Below are positions 37,473 through 47,123 of a stretch of DNA of 64,000 nucleotides, one piece after another (position 1 is the first letter of the stretch; each line of letters opens with the position of its first letter). This stretch comes from Pseudomonas sp. (GTDB lineage: Bacteria; Pseudomonadota; Gammaproteobacteria; Pseudomonadales; Pseudomonadaceae). The stretch spans positions 221,172-285,171 of the forward strand of contig NZ_JAUXMX010000033.1 of assembly GCF_030683065.1 (NCBI RefSeq), written 5' to 3'. The notes beneath the pieces were generated by a model. It saw only the letters and a list, made by a program, of their open reading frames with translations. It was not told the DNA's origin and made no database searches. The position numbers and the translations under genes were made by a program.

Positions 37473-38510
37473 TCAGGGCGCCGGGTTGGGCTGGGCCTTG
37501 TGAATCGCCTCGATGCTAGCCAGTACCTCATCGGACAGCTTTAATTCGCTGCTCGCCAGGTTGCTGTTCAGTTGCTCAAGGCTTGTGGCGCCGATGATAT
37601 TGCTGGTCACGAACGGCTGGGCGGTGACGAAGGCCAAGGCCATCTGCGCCGGATCCAGTCCGTGTTCGCGAGCCAGGGCGACGTAGCCCGAGCAGGCCGT
37701 TTCGGATTGTGGGTTGGTGTAGCGGGTAAAGCGGCTGAACAGGCTGATCCGTGCGTTGGCTGGGCGGGCGCCGCCTTCGTATTTGCCGGAAAGCATGCCA
37801 AAAGCCAGTGGTGAATAAGCCAGTAGGCCGCATTGTTCGCGTATGGCTATTTCCGCCAGGCCTACTTCAAAACTGCGGTTGAGCAGGTTGTAGGGGTTCT
37901 GGATCGACGCAGTCCGCGGCCATCCGCGACTCTCTGCGAGCTGGAGGAATTTCATAGTGCCCCAGGGTGTTTCGTTGGACAGGCCGACATGGCGAATCTT
38001 GCCGGCCTTGACCTGTTCGTCGAGCACCGCCAGGGTTTCTTCCAGGGCAGTGAACTCGCTGTCCTGATGGCTATAGCCGAGTTGGCCGAAGAAGTTGGTC
38101 GGGCGTTCCGGCCAGTGTAGTTGGTAGAGATCGATCCAGTCGGTCTGCAAGCGCTTCAGGCTGGCGTCCAGCGCGGCGACCAGGTGTTCACGGTTAAATT
38201 TCAGGTTGCCGTCGCGGATATAGCCGATACCGTTGCCGGGGCCGGCGATCTTGCTCGCCAACACCCAGTCGGCGCGATCACCGTGCTGCTTGAAGTAATC
38301 ACCGATGATCTGCTCGGTTTTGCTGTAGGTCTCGGCGCGCGGTGGTACCGGGTACATCTCGGCTGTGTCGATGAAATTGACGCCATGTTCTTTGCTGCGC
38401 TGTATCTGGGCGAATGCCTCGTTTGCGTTGTTCTGTTCGCCCCATGTCATGCTGCCGAGGCAGAGGGCGCTGACGCGCAGATCGGTGCGGCCTAACTGGC
38501 GATAATCCAT
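37473..38510 (-). CDS. Tas-like NADP(H)-dependent aldo/keto reductase
   Basis: The 345-residue TIM-barrel enzyme shows the aldo/keto-reductase tetrad: Asp and Tyr in FIDTAEMYPVPP, Lys in VLASKIAGPG and His in LYQLHWPERP. The long insertion (RPTNFFGQLGYSHQD) and length match E. coli Tas. These enzymes reduce aldehydes and ketones with NADPH; the substrate is unknown. The ATG at 38510 follows AAGGAG; the open frame runs further upstream without family similarity. It is convergent with the dehydrogenase gene. Confidence 0.92.
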   Translation of the reverse strand: MDYRQLGRTDLRVSALCLGSMTWGEQNNANEAFAQIQRSKEHGVNFIDTAEMYPVPPRAETYSKTEQIIGDYFKQHGDRADWVLASKIAGPGNGIGYIRDGNLKFNREHLVAALDASLKRLQTDWIDLYQLHWPERPTNFFGQLGYSHQDSEFTALEETLAVLDEQVKAGKIRHVGLSNETPWGTMKFLQLAESRGWPRTASIQNPYNLLNRSFEVGLAEIAIREQCGLLAYSPLAFGMLSGKYEGGARPANARISLFSRFTRYTNPQSETACSGYVALAREHGLDPAQMALAFVTAQPFVTSNIIGATSLEQLNSNLASSELKLSDEVLASIEAIHKAQPNPAP

Positions 38511-38687
38511 GTGGTGCTCCTTTTTGCAAAACAACCATACAAGCAGGTTGAATTTATTTTCGCAATCGGCATAATTGCGCACCTCTTTCTGCAGTGGAAG
38601 TGATGCGCCGCCTGCCGAAGAATCTTGCCGTATTACGGACGCGCTGACCCGAGCCCCCGATAGCGCCTGTTTTCGGCTGCCTTTGAC

Positions 38688-38716
38688 TTGTCAAAGTAAG
38701 CACTATTCAGTAAGAT
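38688..38716 (+). promoter_or_regulatory. Probable sigma-70 promoter of rplM-rpsI
   Basis: TTGTCA (38688-38693) and TAAGAT (38711-38716) are separated by 17 bases, with CCGCCG as discriminator. The rplM ATG follows 42 bases downstream. Confidence 0.6.
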
Positions 38717-38731
38717 CCGCCGTCTTATTTA

Positions 38732-38747
38732 TCAGGGCGGCCCCTGA
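38732..38747 (+). promoter_or_regulatory. Leader hairpin overlapping the rplM ribosome-binding site
   Basis: TCAGGG (38732-38737) and CCCTGA (38742-38747) pair around CGGC. The right arm takes in the first bases of GAGG (38746-38749), the rplM Shine-Dalgarno sequence. In E. coli L13 represses its own mRNA at a leader hairpin; a similar role here is inference. Confidence 0.4.
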
Positions 38748-38758
38748 GGCTATAAAGA

Positions 38759-39187
38759 ATGAAAACTTTTACTGCTAAACCGGAAACAGTAAAGCGCGAC
38801 TGGTTCGTCGTCGACGCTGCGGGTCAGACACTGGGTCGTCTGGCTACCGAAATTGCCAGCCGTCTGCGTGGCAAGCACAAGCCTGAGTACACTCCGCACG
38901 TAGATACTGGCGACTACATCGTCGTGATCAACGCTGAGCAGGTACGTGTGACTGGTGCCAAGACCACCGACAAGATTTACTACTCTCACTCCGGCTTTCC
39001 GGGTGGCATCAAGTCGATCAGCTTTGAAAAGCTGATCGCCAAGGCGCCAGAGCGTGTGCTCGAAACCGCGGTCAAAGGCATGCTGCCGAAGAACCCGCTG
39101 GGTCGTGACATGTACCGTAAGCTGAAAGTGTATGCGGGCGCTGTTCACCCACACACTGCTCAGCAGCCCCAAGAACTGAAGTTTTAA
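38759..39187 (+). CDS. rplM: 50S ribosomal protein L13
   Basis: The 142-residue protein starts [19 protein letters not shown] and contains the L13 signature [20 protein letters not shown] near residue 105. L13 is an early-assembly protein of the 50S subunit. It is followed after 14 bases by rpsI, the universal pairing. Length equals E. coli L13. Confidence 0.99.
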   Translation: MKTFTAKPETVKRDWFVVDAAGQTLGRLATEIASRLRGKHKPEYTPHVDTGDYIVVINAEQVRVTGAKTTDKIYYSHSGFPGGIKSISFEKLIAKAPERVLETAVKGMLPKNPLGRDMYRKLKVYAGAVHPHTAQQPQELKF

Positions 39188-39201
39188 CGGAATAGTTCAT
39201 T

Positions 39202-39594
39202 ATGTCGGCGACTCAAAATTACGGCACTGGCCGTCGCAAGACTGCAACCGCTCGCGTTTTCATGCGTGCCGGTACTGGTAAGATCTCCATCAACAACCGT
39301 ACTCTCGACGGCTTCTTCGGTCGCGAAACTGCCCGCATGGTAGTTCGTCAGCCGCTGGAACTGGTTGAGATGACTGAAAAGTTCGATATCTACGTCACCG
39401 TTATCGGTGGTGGTGTGAGTGGTCAGGCCGGCGCAATCCGCCATGGCATCACTCGTGCACTGATGGACTACGACGAATCGCTGCGTCCTGCTCTGCGCAA
39501 GGCTGGCTTCGTGACTCGTGATGCTCGTGAAGTTGAGCGTAAGAAAGTTGGTCTGCGTAAAGCGCGTAAGCGTCCGCAGTACTCCAAGCGTTAA
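39202..39594 (+). CDS. rpsI: 30S ribosomal protein S9
   Basis: This 130-residue protein has the S9 start [14 protein letters not shown] and the basic C-terminal tail KRPQYSKR, whose end reaches the P-site tRNA. It is co-transcribed with rplM and followed by a strong terminator. Length equals E. coli S9. Confidence 0.99.
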   Translation: MSATQNYGTGRRKTATARVFMRAGTGKISINNRTLDGFFGRETARMVVRQPLELVEMTEKFDIYVTVIGGGVSGQAGAIRHGITRALMDYDESLRPALRKAGFVTRDAREVERKKVGLRKARKRPQYSKR

Positions 39595-39614
39595 TTCGCT
39601 ACTTGCGTTCAAAA

Positions 39615-39651
39615 GCGCCCGGTTTCCTTTTGGAACTGGGCGTTTTTTTTG
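39615..39651 (+). terminator. Intrinsic terminator after rpsI
   Basis: GCGCCCGGTTTCC and GGAACTGGGCG pair around TTTT with small mismatches, followed by eight or more T residues. A further hairpin CTGCGGCA-TCA-TGCCGCAG (39665-39683) lies just downstream. Confidence 0.85.
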
Positions 39652-39726
39652 GGCGACCGGTTGCTCTGCGGCATCATGCCGCAGCCGTTCCCGCCGCTAT
39701 CTGTAAGGGGTTAAGCTGTTTCCTGT

Positions 39727-39767
39727 AAGGTAATTACCTTGTCAGAAATGGGGCTTTTCTTTACCAT
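39727..39767 (+). promoter_or_regulatory. Perfect 14-bp palindrome overlapping a possible petABC promoter
   Basis: AAGGTAATTACCTT (39727-39740) is a perfect palindrome. Its end overlaps TTGTCA (39739-39744), which with TACCAT (39762-39767) at 17-base spacing could be the petABC promoter. The petA ATG is about 80 bases downstream. No known regulator is assigned. Confidence 0.5.
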
Positions 39768-39847
39768 TTGGCGGATTTTTCACGCAACTCGATTTTTACT
39801 TAGTAGAGGCCTGAACACAGGCCACAAAGCTGATGGGAGACGACTGA

Positions 39848-40441
39848 ATGAGCAATGACGGCGTGAATGCAGGCCGGCGTCGCTTCTTGGTGGCGGCCAC
39901 CTCTGTGGTGGGCGCTGCAGGAGCGGTGGGTGCCGCGGTCCCGTTCGTGGGGTCATGGTTCCCGAGCGCTAAGGCTAAAGCTGCCGGTGCACCTGTGAAG
40001 GTGAACGTTGGCAAGATCGAGCCTGGCCAGCAAATGGTTGCCGAGTGGCGGGGGCAGCCGGTGTTTATCCTGCGCCGTACCGAGGAAATCCTCAGCAACC
40101 TGGTAACCCTCGAGCCGCAACTGGCCGATATCGAGTCTCAGGCATCTGATCAGCCTGGCTATGTCGATCCAAAAACTCGTTCGATCAAGCCGGAGCTGCT
40201 GCTCCTGGTTGGGTTGTGCACTCACCTTGGTTGCGCACCGTCCTTCCGTCCGGAAGTGGCGCCTGCCGATCTCGGAAGCGAGTGGGTCGGGGGGTATTTT
40301 TGCCCTTGCCACGGTTCCCGTTATGACCTCGCTGGCCGGGTCTATAAAGCGCAGCCTGCGCCCTTGAACCTGCCGGTGCCACCGCACACGTACGAGTCGG
40401 ATGATGTGATCATCATCGGTGTGGATCAGGAGCAAGCATGA
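39848..40441 (+). CDS. petA: Ubiquinol-cytochrome c reductase Rieske iron-sulfur subunit PetA
   Basis: The 197-residue protein begins with a twin-arginine signal-anchor (GRRRFLVAATSVVG, residues 10-23) and has the two cluster-binding boxes CTHLGCAP (near residue 123) and CPCHGSRYD (near residue 155). It takes electrons from ubiquinol in the cytochrome bc1 complex. The motif order and length match pseudomonad Rieske proteins. Its last bases overlap the petB start (ATGA). Confidence 0.97.
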   Translation: MSNDGVNAGRRRFLVAATSVVGAAGAVGAAVPFVGSWFPSAKAKAAGAPVKVNVGKIEPGQQMVAEWRGQPVFILRRTEEILSNLVTLEPQLADIESQASDQPGYVDPKTRSIKPELLLLVGLCTHLGCAPSFRPEVAPADLGSEWVGGYFCPCHGSRYDLAGRVYKAQPAPLNLPVPPHTYESDDVIIIGVDQEQA

Positions 40442-41652
40442 TGAGTAAGTTCATGGAATGGGTGGATGCGCGCTTCCCAGCCACCAAGATGTTTGAAGAA
40501 CATCTGAGCAAATATTACGCACCGAAGAACTTCAACTTCTTCTACTTTTTTGGCTCTCTGGCACTGTTGGTGCTGGTCAATCAGATTGTTACGGGTGTCT
40601 GGCTGACCATGAGCTACACACCTTCGGCTGAAGAGGCGTTTGCTTCGGTCGAATACATCATGCGTGATGTCGAATATGGCTGGATATTGCGCTACCTGCA
40701 CTCCACGGGTGCTTCGGCGTTCTTCGTGGTCGTGTACCTGCACATGTTCCGCGGCCTGCTCTACGGCTCTTACCAGAAGCCCCGTGAGTTGGTGTGGATC
40801 TTTGGCATGTTGATCTACCTGATGCTGATGGCGGAAGCCTTCATGGGCTACCTGCTGCCGTGGGGCCAGATGTCCTACTGGGGTGCCCAGGTGATCATCT
40901 CGCTGTTCGGTGCCATTCCTGTGATCGGGGCTGATCTGACCCAGTGGATTCGTGGTGATTACCTGATTTCCGGTATTACCCTTAACCGCTTCTTTGCCCT
41001 GCATGTGGTTGCGTTGCCGATCGTGATTCTCGGTCTGGTTGTCCTGCACATTCTGGCATTGCACGAAGTCGGCTCGAACAACCCCGATGGCGTCGACATC
41101 AAGAAGAAGAAAGACGAGAACGGCGTGCCGCTTGATGGTATTGCCTTCCACCCTTACTACACCGTTAAAGATATTGTCGGCGTAGTGGTGTTCCTGTTTA
41201 TCTTCTGCTTCGTGGTGTTCTTCTTCCCGGAGATGGGCGGTTATTTCCTCGAGAAACCCAACTTCGAGGCGGCCAACCCGTTTAAAACGCCTGATCATAT
41301 CGCGCCGGTCTGGTACTTCACGCCGTTCTACGCGATCTTGCGTGCGATCCCGGACAAGCTCCTTGGCGTAGTCGCCATGGGTGGTGCGATTGCAGTGCTG
41401 TTCGTGCTGCCGTGGCTGGATCGTAGCCCGGTCAAATCGATGCGCTACAAGGGCTGGATGAGCAAGGTCTGGCTGCTGGTGTTCTGCGTGTCCTTCGTGA
41501 TTCTGGGCGTGCTGGGCGTTCTGTCGCCGACACCGGGTCGTACGTTGCTGTCGCAGGTATGCACATTCCTGTATTTCGCGTACTTCATCCTGATGCCGTT
41601 CTATACCAGGCTTGAAAAGACCAAACCGGTTCCAGAAAGGGTGACTGGCTGA
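40438..41652 (+). CDS. petB: Cytochrome b subunit PetB of the bc1 complex
   Basis: This 404-residue membrane protein carries the b hemes and quinone sites of complex III. Conserved pieces include the heme-ligand helix TGASAFFVVVYLHMFRG, the Qo-site helix GYLLPWGQMSYWGAQV, and PEMGGYF in place of the more common PEW motif region. Eight or more membrane helices are seen. It overlaps petA by 4 bases and petC by one base. Confidence 0.97.
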   Translation: MMSKFMEWVDARFPATKMFEEHLSKYYAPKNFNFFYFFGSLALLVLVNQIVTGVWLTMSYTPSAEEAFASVEYIMRDVEYGWILRYLHSTGASAFFVVVYLHMFRGLLYGSYQKPRELVWIFGMLIYLMLMAEAFMGYLLPWGQMSYWGAQVIISLFGAIPVIGADLTQWIRGDYLISGITLNRFFALHVVALPIVILGLVVLHILALHEVGSNNPDGVDIKKKKDENGVPLDGIAFHPYYTVKDIVGVVVFLFIFCFVVFFFPEMGGYFLEKPNFEAANPFKTPDHIAPVWYFTPFYAILRAIPDKLLGVVAMGGAIAVLFVLPWLDRSPVKSMRYKGWMSKVWLLVFCVSFVILGVLGVLSPTPGRTLLSQVCTFLYFAYFILMPFYTRLEKTKPVPERVTG

Positions 41653-42431
41653 TGAAAAAGCTATTTGCTGCACTAGTTTTCGCTGCGCTGCCAGCCTTGG
41701 CTCTTGGGGCTGCGGGTAACTATCCGCTGGATAAAGTGGAAATTGACCTGACTGACAAGGCCGGTATGCAGGATGGCGCGCGTACGTTCGCCAACTACTG
41801 CATGGGTTGTCACTCTGCGCAGTACCAGCGCTATGAGCGTGTGGCCGATGACCTGGATATCCCGCATGAGTTGATGCTGGATAACCTGATCTTCAACGAC
41901 GCCAAGATTGGCGATCATATGAAGATCGGTATGCAGGTCGAGGATGCCAAGGCCTGGTTCGGGGCTGCGCCTCCGGACCTGACTCTGGTTGCTCGCGTGC
42001 GTGGCACAGACTGGCTGTACACGTATATGCGTACTTTCTACGATGACCCGAGTCGTCCGCTGGGCGCCAATAACATGGTGTTCCCGAACGTCGGTATGCC
42101 GAACGTGCTGGTGGGCCTGCAGGGTCGTCAGTACATCGGTTGCAAGCAGGTCCAGGTGGTTGAGGGTGGCAAGAAGCAGTTCGACCCGTTGAGCGGTACG
42201 CCAATCACTCATGAGGCCTGCGATCAGCTGGCTATGGAGCCGAAAAGCGGCGCCCTGAGTGAGGAGGAGTTCGACACCAAGATCAAGAATCTGGTGACCT
42301 TCCTGGCTTACTCGGCTAATCCGGTGAAACTGGAAAGTCGGCGTGTCGGCACCTACGTGCTGCTGTATCTGGCCTTCTTCTTCGTCTTCGCCTACCTGCT
42401 CAAGCGTGAGTACTGGAAAGACGTGCATTAA
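41652..42431 (+). CDS. petC: Cytochrome c1 subunit PetC
   Basis: The 259-residue protein has a signal peptide (LFAALVFAALPALALGAAG), the heme c attachment motif CMGCH in NYCMGCHSAQYQ near residue 53, and a C-terminal membrane anchor (YVLLYLAFFFVFAYLLKREYW). It passes electrons from the Rieske protein to soluble cytochromes. A hairpin terminator follows, so petABC is one unit. Confidence 0.97.
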   Translation: MKKLFAALVFAALPALALGAAGNYPLDKVEIDLTDKAGMQDGARTFANYCMGCHSAQYQRYERVADDLDIPHELMLDNLIFNDAKIGDHMKIGMQVEDAKAWFGAAPPDLTLVARVRGTDWLYTYMRTFYDDPSRPLGANNMVFPNVGMPNVLVGLQGRQYIGCKQVQVVEGGKKQFDPLSGTPITHEACDQLAMEPKSGALSEEEFDTKIKNLVTFLAYSANPVKLESRRVGTYVLLYLAFFFVFAYLLKREYWKDVH

Positions 42432-42454
42432 TCGTTTGTCGCTCCAATGTTGTC

Positions 42455-42486
42455 CTGCGCGCCCCTTTGGGCGCGCAGTCTTTTCT
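42455..42486 (+). terminator. Intrinsic terminator after petC
   Basis: CTGCGCGCCC and GGGCGCGCAG form a perfect 10-bp stem around CTTT, followed by TCTTTTCT. It lies 23 bases past the petC stop. Confidence 0.8.
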
Positions 42487-42520
42487 GCTCCAATAACCTA
42501 AATAAGCGAGGAGGACCGCC

Positions 42521-43138
42521 ATGAGCGTGACCAACCGGTTAGCCTGCTACTCCGACCCCGCCGACCACTATTCCCACCGCGTACGCATCGTGCTCGCCGA
42601 GAAGGGTGTCAGCGCCGAAATCATCAGTGTCGAAAAGGGCCGTTATCCAGCGCGGTTGCTGGAGGTTAATCCCTATGCCAGCCTGCCGACCCTGGTTGAC
42701 CGCGATTTGGCTTTGTACGAGTCGACAGTGGTGATGGAGTATCTGGATGAGCGTTATCCGCATCCGCCGTTGTTGCCGGTTTATCCGGTGGCGCGGGCCA
42801 ATAGCCGCCTGTTAATTCACCGCATTCAGCGTGATTGGTGTGCTCAGGTCGACCTTATTCTCGACCCGCGCAGCAAGGAGCCGGCTCGCGTGCAAGCCCG
42901 CAAGGAGTTGCGCGAGAGCCTCACCGGCGTATCGCCGCTGTTCGCTGACAAGCCATTCTTTCTTAGCGATGAGTTGAGTTTGGTTGACTGCTGCTTGCTG
43001 CCATTGCTCTGGCGTTTGCCTGTGCTGGGTATCGAGTTGGCCAAGCCAGCCAAACCGTTGCTCGATTACATGGACCGTCAGTTTGCTCGCGAGGCCTTTC
43101 AGGTCAGTCTGTCACCTGTTGAGCGCGATATGCGCTGA
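42521..43138 (+). CDS. sspA: Stringent starvation protein A
   Basis: The 205-residue protein has the glutathione-S-transferase fold without the usual catalytic residues, with the conserved [34 protein letters not shown] region kept intact (about residues 50-85). SspA binds RNA polymerase and modulates transcription under starvation, including virulence genes. AGGAGGACC precedes the ATG. sspB follows 16 bases later. Confidence 0.95.
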   Translation: MSVTNRLACYSDPADHYSHRVRIVLAEKGVSAEIISVEKGRYPARLLEVNPYASLPTLVDRDLALYESTVVMEYLDERYPHPPLLPVYPVARANSRLLIHRIQRDWCAQVDLILDPRSKEPARVQARKELRESLTGVSPLFADKPFFLSDELSLVDCCLLPLLWRLPVLGIELAKPAKPLLDYMDRQFAREAFQVSLSPVERDMR

Positions 43139-43154
43139 AGTTGAGGAGACTTTG

Positions 43155-43568
43155 ATGAACTCCAGTCGGCCCTACCTCGTTCGTGCACTTTACGAATGGA
43201 TTGTCGAAAACGACTGTACTCCGCATTTGTTGGTCAATGCCGAGTTTGCCGGTGTGCGGGTGCCGCCAGGCTTCGCCAGTGATGGGCAGATCGTGCTTAA
43301 CGTCTCGCCTAGCGCTGTGCGTCACTTGCATATGGATAATGACGCAGTGAGCTTCGAGGGGCGCTTCGGTGGCGCGCCACACAGTTTGTACGTCCCCGCT
43401 GCAGCCATATTGGCAGTTTATGCGCGGGAGAATGGTCAGGGTATGGTCTTCGACCCAGAGTCCCCGGCCCCAGAGCCTGACGCAGGGGATAGTGCGGCTC
43501 ATCAGGGTCCACCCGATGGCGAGCCGCCGCGGCCCAATGGGCGGCCCAGTCTGAAGGTGGTCAAGTGA
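43155..43568 (+). CDS. sspB: ClpXP adaptor SspB
   Basis: This 137-residue protein has the SspB substrate-binding domain (SRPYLVRALYEWIVENDCTP start) and a flexible Pro/Asp-rich linker ending in the ClpX-binding tail RPSLKVVK. It tethers ssrA-tagged and other substrates to ClpXP. The open frame extends upstream, but the ATG at 43155 with GAGGAG before it is clear. A strong bidirectional terminator follows. Confidence 0.95.
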   Translation: MNSSRPYLVRALYEWIVENDCTPHLLVNAEFAGVRVPPGFASDGQIVLNVSPSAVRHLHMDNDAVSFEGRFGGAPHSLYVPAAAILAVYARENGQGMVFDPESPAPEPDAGDSAAHQGPPDGEPPRPNGRPSLKVVK

Positions 43569-43601
43569 TGCCTGGTCTGAGGTCATAAGCCATTCGCTGC
43601 A

Positions 43602-43634
43602 AATAAAAAGGGTGCCGTGGGCACCCTTTTTATT
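43602..43634. terminator. Bidirectional intrinsic terminator between sspB and the BON lipoprotein gene
   Basis: AATAAAAAGGGTGCC and GGCACCCTTTTTATT are exact complements (15 bp) with a GTG loop. A-run and T-run are on both sides, so it serves both convergent genes. Confidence 0.95.
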
Positions 43635-43664
43635 GCATGGCTTTCTTGCGCTGTGCGGCTATCT

Positions 43665-44794
<1,130 letters not shown>

Positions 44795-44817
44795 TTAACC
44801 TTCAGTGTGGCGCCGGT

Positions 44818-45192
44818 TCAGGTATCAAAGGCGTTTTGAATCCAGTTCAGCTGGGGAGTTGGATTGCCTTCGGCGGTTATGGCTATTACGTCGAACCGGC
44901 AGGGGTGTTTAGCCCAGCGCGGTTCTTGCTGCAAAAAGTACATGGCAGCTTTTACGAGTTTTCCGCGTTTCCGTGCGTCTACACTCTCTACAGCCCCGCC
45001 CCAGGCAGAGTGTCGACGGTAGCGTACTTCGACGAATACTACTGTATCGACGTCGAGCATGACCAGATCAAGCTCGCCGCAGCGGCAGCTCCAGTTCTGT
45101 GCCAGGAGCTTCATGCCGTGTTGCTGCAGATGCAGTCGGGCCAACTCCTCGGCGGCCTTGCCGCTGCTTTGCGTGCTGCTGTGGTCGATCAA
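44818..45192 (-). CDS. yraN: YraN/UPF0102 endonuclease-like protein
   Basis: The small basic protein contains the YraN core, GELDLVMLDVDTVVFVEVRY then SVDARKRGKLVKAA, with the D-ExK arrangement of restriction-endonuclease-like folds. The function is unknown. The frame is open to an ATG at 45243, giving 141 residues with a 55-base overlap with lpoA. A TTG at 45192 overlaps the lpoA stop (TTGA) and gives 124 residues, closer to the family length, so I use it; the choice is uncertain. Confidence 0.85.
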   Translation of the reverse strand: MIDHSSTQSSGKAAEELARLHLQQHGMKLLAQNWSCRCGELDLVMLDVDTVVFVEVRYRRHSAWGGAVESVDARKRGKLVKAAMYFLQQEPRWAKHPCRFDVIAITAEGNPTPQLNWIQNAFDT

Positions 45193-47000
45193 TTGATGCT
45201 GTCTGGCAAGCGCTCGACGCGACCGCCGCGGAACTCGGCCCATGGCAGCTGGCGCTCGATACGCTGCGCCGGGTTGAGGCTAAGGCTGCCTGACAAGCCA
45301 TCGATTCGGGTGTCTGGTAGGGCTTTTAGTTGGCCCAGTCGCGGTGCTAGCAGGTAGGCGTCGGCACCCATCGCGTAGAGTCGGCCGAGGCTGCCGCCGG
45401 CCTGTGGCCACTGGCTTTCAACTTGTTGGCGCATTGGGTCGTTGACGTTCAGTAGCCAGGGCGTCTCGCAAAAACGGATACCGTTGAGGTCTTGGTACTG
45501 TGCGTCGCTATGGTTGCCAGTGAACAGGTGCGAGGTGGCGTAAACAGGCACGTCGCCGGCGTACTGGAAGGCCAGGATCGGTTTGATTTGTTGCGCTTGC
45601 TGTGGGGTGGCGGCCAGGAAGATGAAGTCGATGTCCTGGCGTCGCGCTGGCTGTGCCGCGACTGGCGTGCCGAGGGTGCTTTTCAGGCGCTTGGAGCGTG
45701 CTTCGCTTTCACGTAGCTGGAATAGCTCAGCGATTTGCCGGGCCATCTCAACCGGTTGGTCAATGTGTTCGGCGGCGATCAGGGTGCCGCCCTGGGCTTG
45801 CCAGCTCTGCCGGAAGGCCTCGAGTACCCGGTCGCCCCAGTCGCCACGCGGCACCAGGGCGACTGCCCGGCGCATACCGTCGGCCCAGGCGCGGCGTGCT
45901 GCTTCGCGCGCTTCGTCTTCGGCGGCAAGGCCGAACTGGAACAGTTGGGCGGGGCCTTCCTGGCCTGGTTCGCTGTAGTTCAGGGCCAGGGTGGTGATCG
46001 GCAATTGCTCACGATCGCTGAGCTGCTTGACCAGTGGTTTTTCCAGGGGGCCGATCACCAGTTGTACGCCGGCGGCCTGTGCCTGGCGGTAGAACTCGTC
46101 GAGTGAGCTCAGGCGAGTACTGTCGTAAAACTGAATGTTTGGTGGGTTCTGTCCTGCTTGCTGAGCCTGATAGTGGGCCGAGAGGAAGCCGTCACGCAAG
46201 GCGCGCGCTACGCCCGCAAGCGGGCCTTCTTGGGGTAGCAGCAGGGCAATTTCTTGCAAGGGCTGGCTGGACAGTTGCTGCAGTTTGCTCAGCGCTGGCG
46301 GCAGTTGCAGTGCGGCGGGGTGCTGAGGATTTTGTGTCAGCCAGTCATCAATGGCTGCCTGCTGCTGTTGCAGGGTGCCAGAGGTTTTGGCAGCACGCGC
46401 CAGGCCTAACCATCCGGTCAGGTCGGCATCGTCACTGGATTGCAGCTGCTCGCTGGGTAAGCCTGAGACCAGGCTCCAGATGTTCTCGTGGTTGCGCGTG
46501 GCTGCTGCGCCGCTGAGTAGCGGGGCGATGTAAACGCGTTCGCGGGCGGCGGCAAGGGGCTGCCCGTCGGCCTGCAGGGCATTGGCACGAGCCAGCTGGG
46601 TGCGCACTTGCTGCTCAATCGGAAGCTCGCCCAAGCGTTGCAGGCTCGGATGACTGAGTGCTTTCAGGGCGGCTTTGGGTTTTTCGCGCGCCAGGGCCAA
46701 TTCGGCGATCAAGGTGCTCGCGTAGATCTGTTGGGCGGGTTTAAGGCTGGTGAGTTGCACCTGCTCGAGAATGCTGGCGGCGCGAGCATTTTTTTTCTGC
46801 TGGTAAGCCAGGTCTGCGGCAGCCAGGCGCAGTAGTGAGGCCTGCTCGGGCTGGCTCTGGTCGGCCTGCAGCAGCAGCTGCTCGATGCTGGCTTGAGGGG
46901 TGCGCGGCAACTCTCCCAACGTGGAAGAGGGTGTGCTGGCGCAGGCAGTAAGCAGGGCAGCGAGGCACAGCGCGAGAAGTGGGCGCAGACGGACGATCAT
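45189..47000 (-). CDS. lpoA: Penicillin-binding protein activator LpoA
   Basis: The 603-residue lipoprotein has a lipobox LLTACAS (Cys20), an N-terminal TPR-like helical domain to about residue 250 and a C-terminal periplasmic-binding-protein fold (EIALLLPQEGPLAGVARAL starts it). In E. coli and P. aeruginosa LpoA activates PBP1a from the outer membrane. It is followed by yraN and is divergent from rsmI with about 120 bases between start codons, as in E. coli (yraL-lpoA-yraN). Confidence 0.94.
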   Translation of the reverse strand: MIVRLRPLLALCLAALLTACASTPSSTLGELPRTPQASIEQLLLQADQSQPEQASLLRLAAADLAYQQKKNARAASILEQVQLTSLKPAQQIYASTLIAELALAREKPKAALKALSHPSLQRLGELPIEQQVRTQLARANALQADGQPLAAARERVYIAPLLSGAAATRNHENIWSLVSGLPSEQLQSSDDADLTGWLGLARAAKTSGTLQQQQAAIDDWLTQNPQHPAALQLPPALSKLQQLSSQPLQEIALLLPQEGPLAGVARALRDGFLSAHYQAQQAGQNPPNIQFYDSTRLSSLDEFYRQAQAAGVQLVIGPLEKPLVKQLSDREQLPITTLALNYSEPGQEGPAQLFQFGLAAEDEAREAARRAWADGMRRAVALVPRGDWGDRVLEAFRQSWQAQGGTLIAAEHIDQPVEMARQIAELFQLRESEARSKRLKSTLGTPVAAQPARRQDIDFIFLAATPQQAQQIKPILAFQYAGDVPVYATSHLFTGNHSDAQYQDLNGIRFCETPWLLNVNDPMRQQVESQWPQAGGSLGRLYAMGADAYLLAPRLGQLKALPDTRIDGLSGSLSLNPAQRIERQLPWAEFRGGRVERLPDSIN

Positions 47001-47086
47001 GTAAGCGTTCCTGATACTTGATCAAATGATCGGCGAATTGTACCCAAGGCTTGGCCCTGGCGCGATGTCGATGGCGTGAAACGGGC

Positions 47087-47092
47087 TACAAT
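47087..47092 (+). promoter_or_regulatory. Probable -10 element of rsmI
   Basis: TACAAT at 47087-47092, followed by GCGCGC, lies 31 bases before the GTG start of rsmI. No good -35 was found at the normal distance. Confidence 0.45.
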
Positions 47093-47123
47093 GCGCGCTT
47101 TTGCGATTGAAGAGGCACGTGCT

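Noticed and set aside
44818..45243. YraN starting at the ATG at 45243
   Set aside because: That start would overlap lpoA by 55 bases and add a basic extension not typical of the family; the TTG overlapping the lpoA stop is preferred, though not certain.
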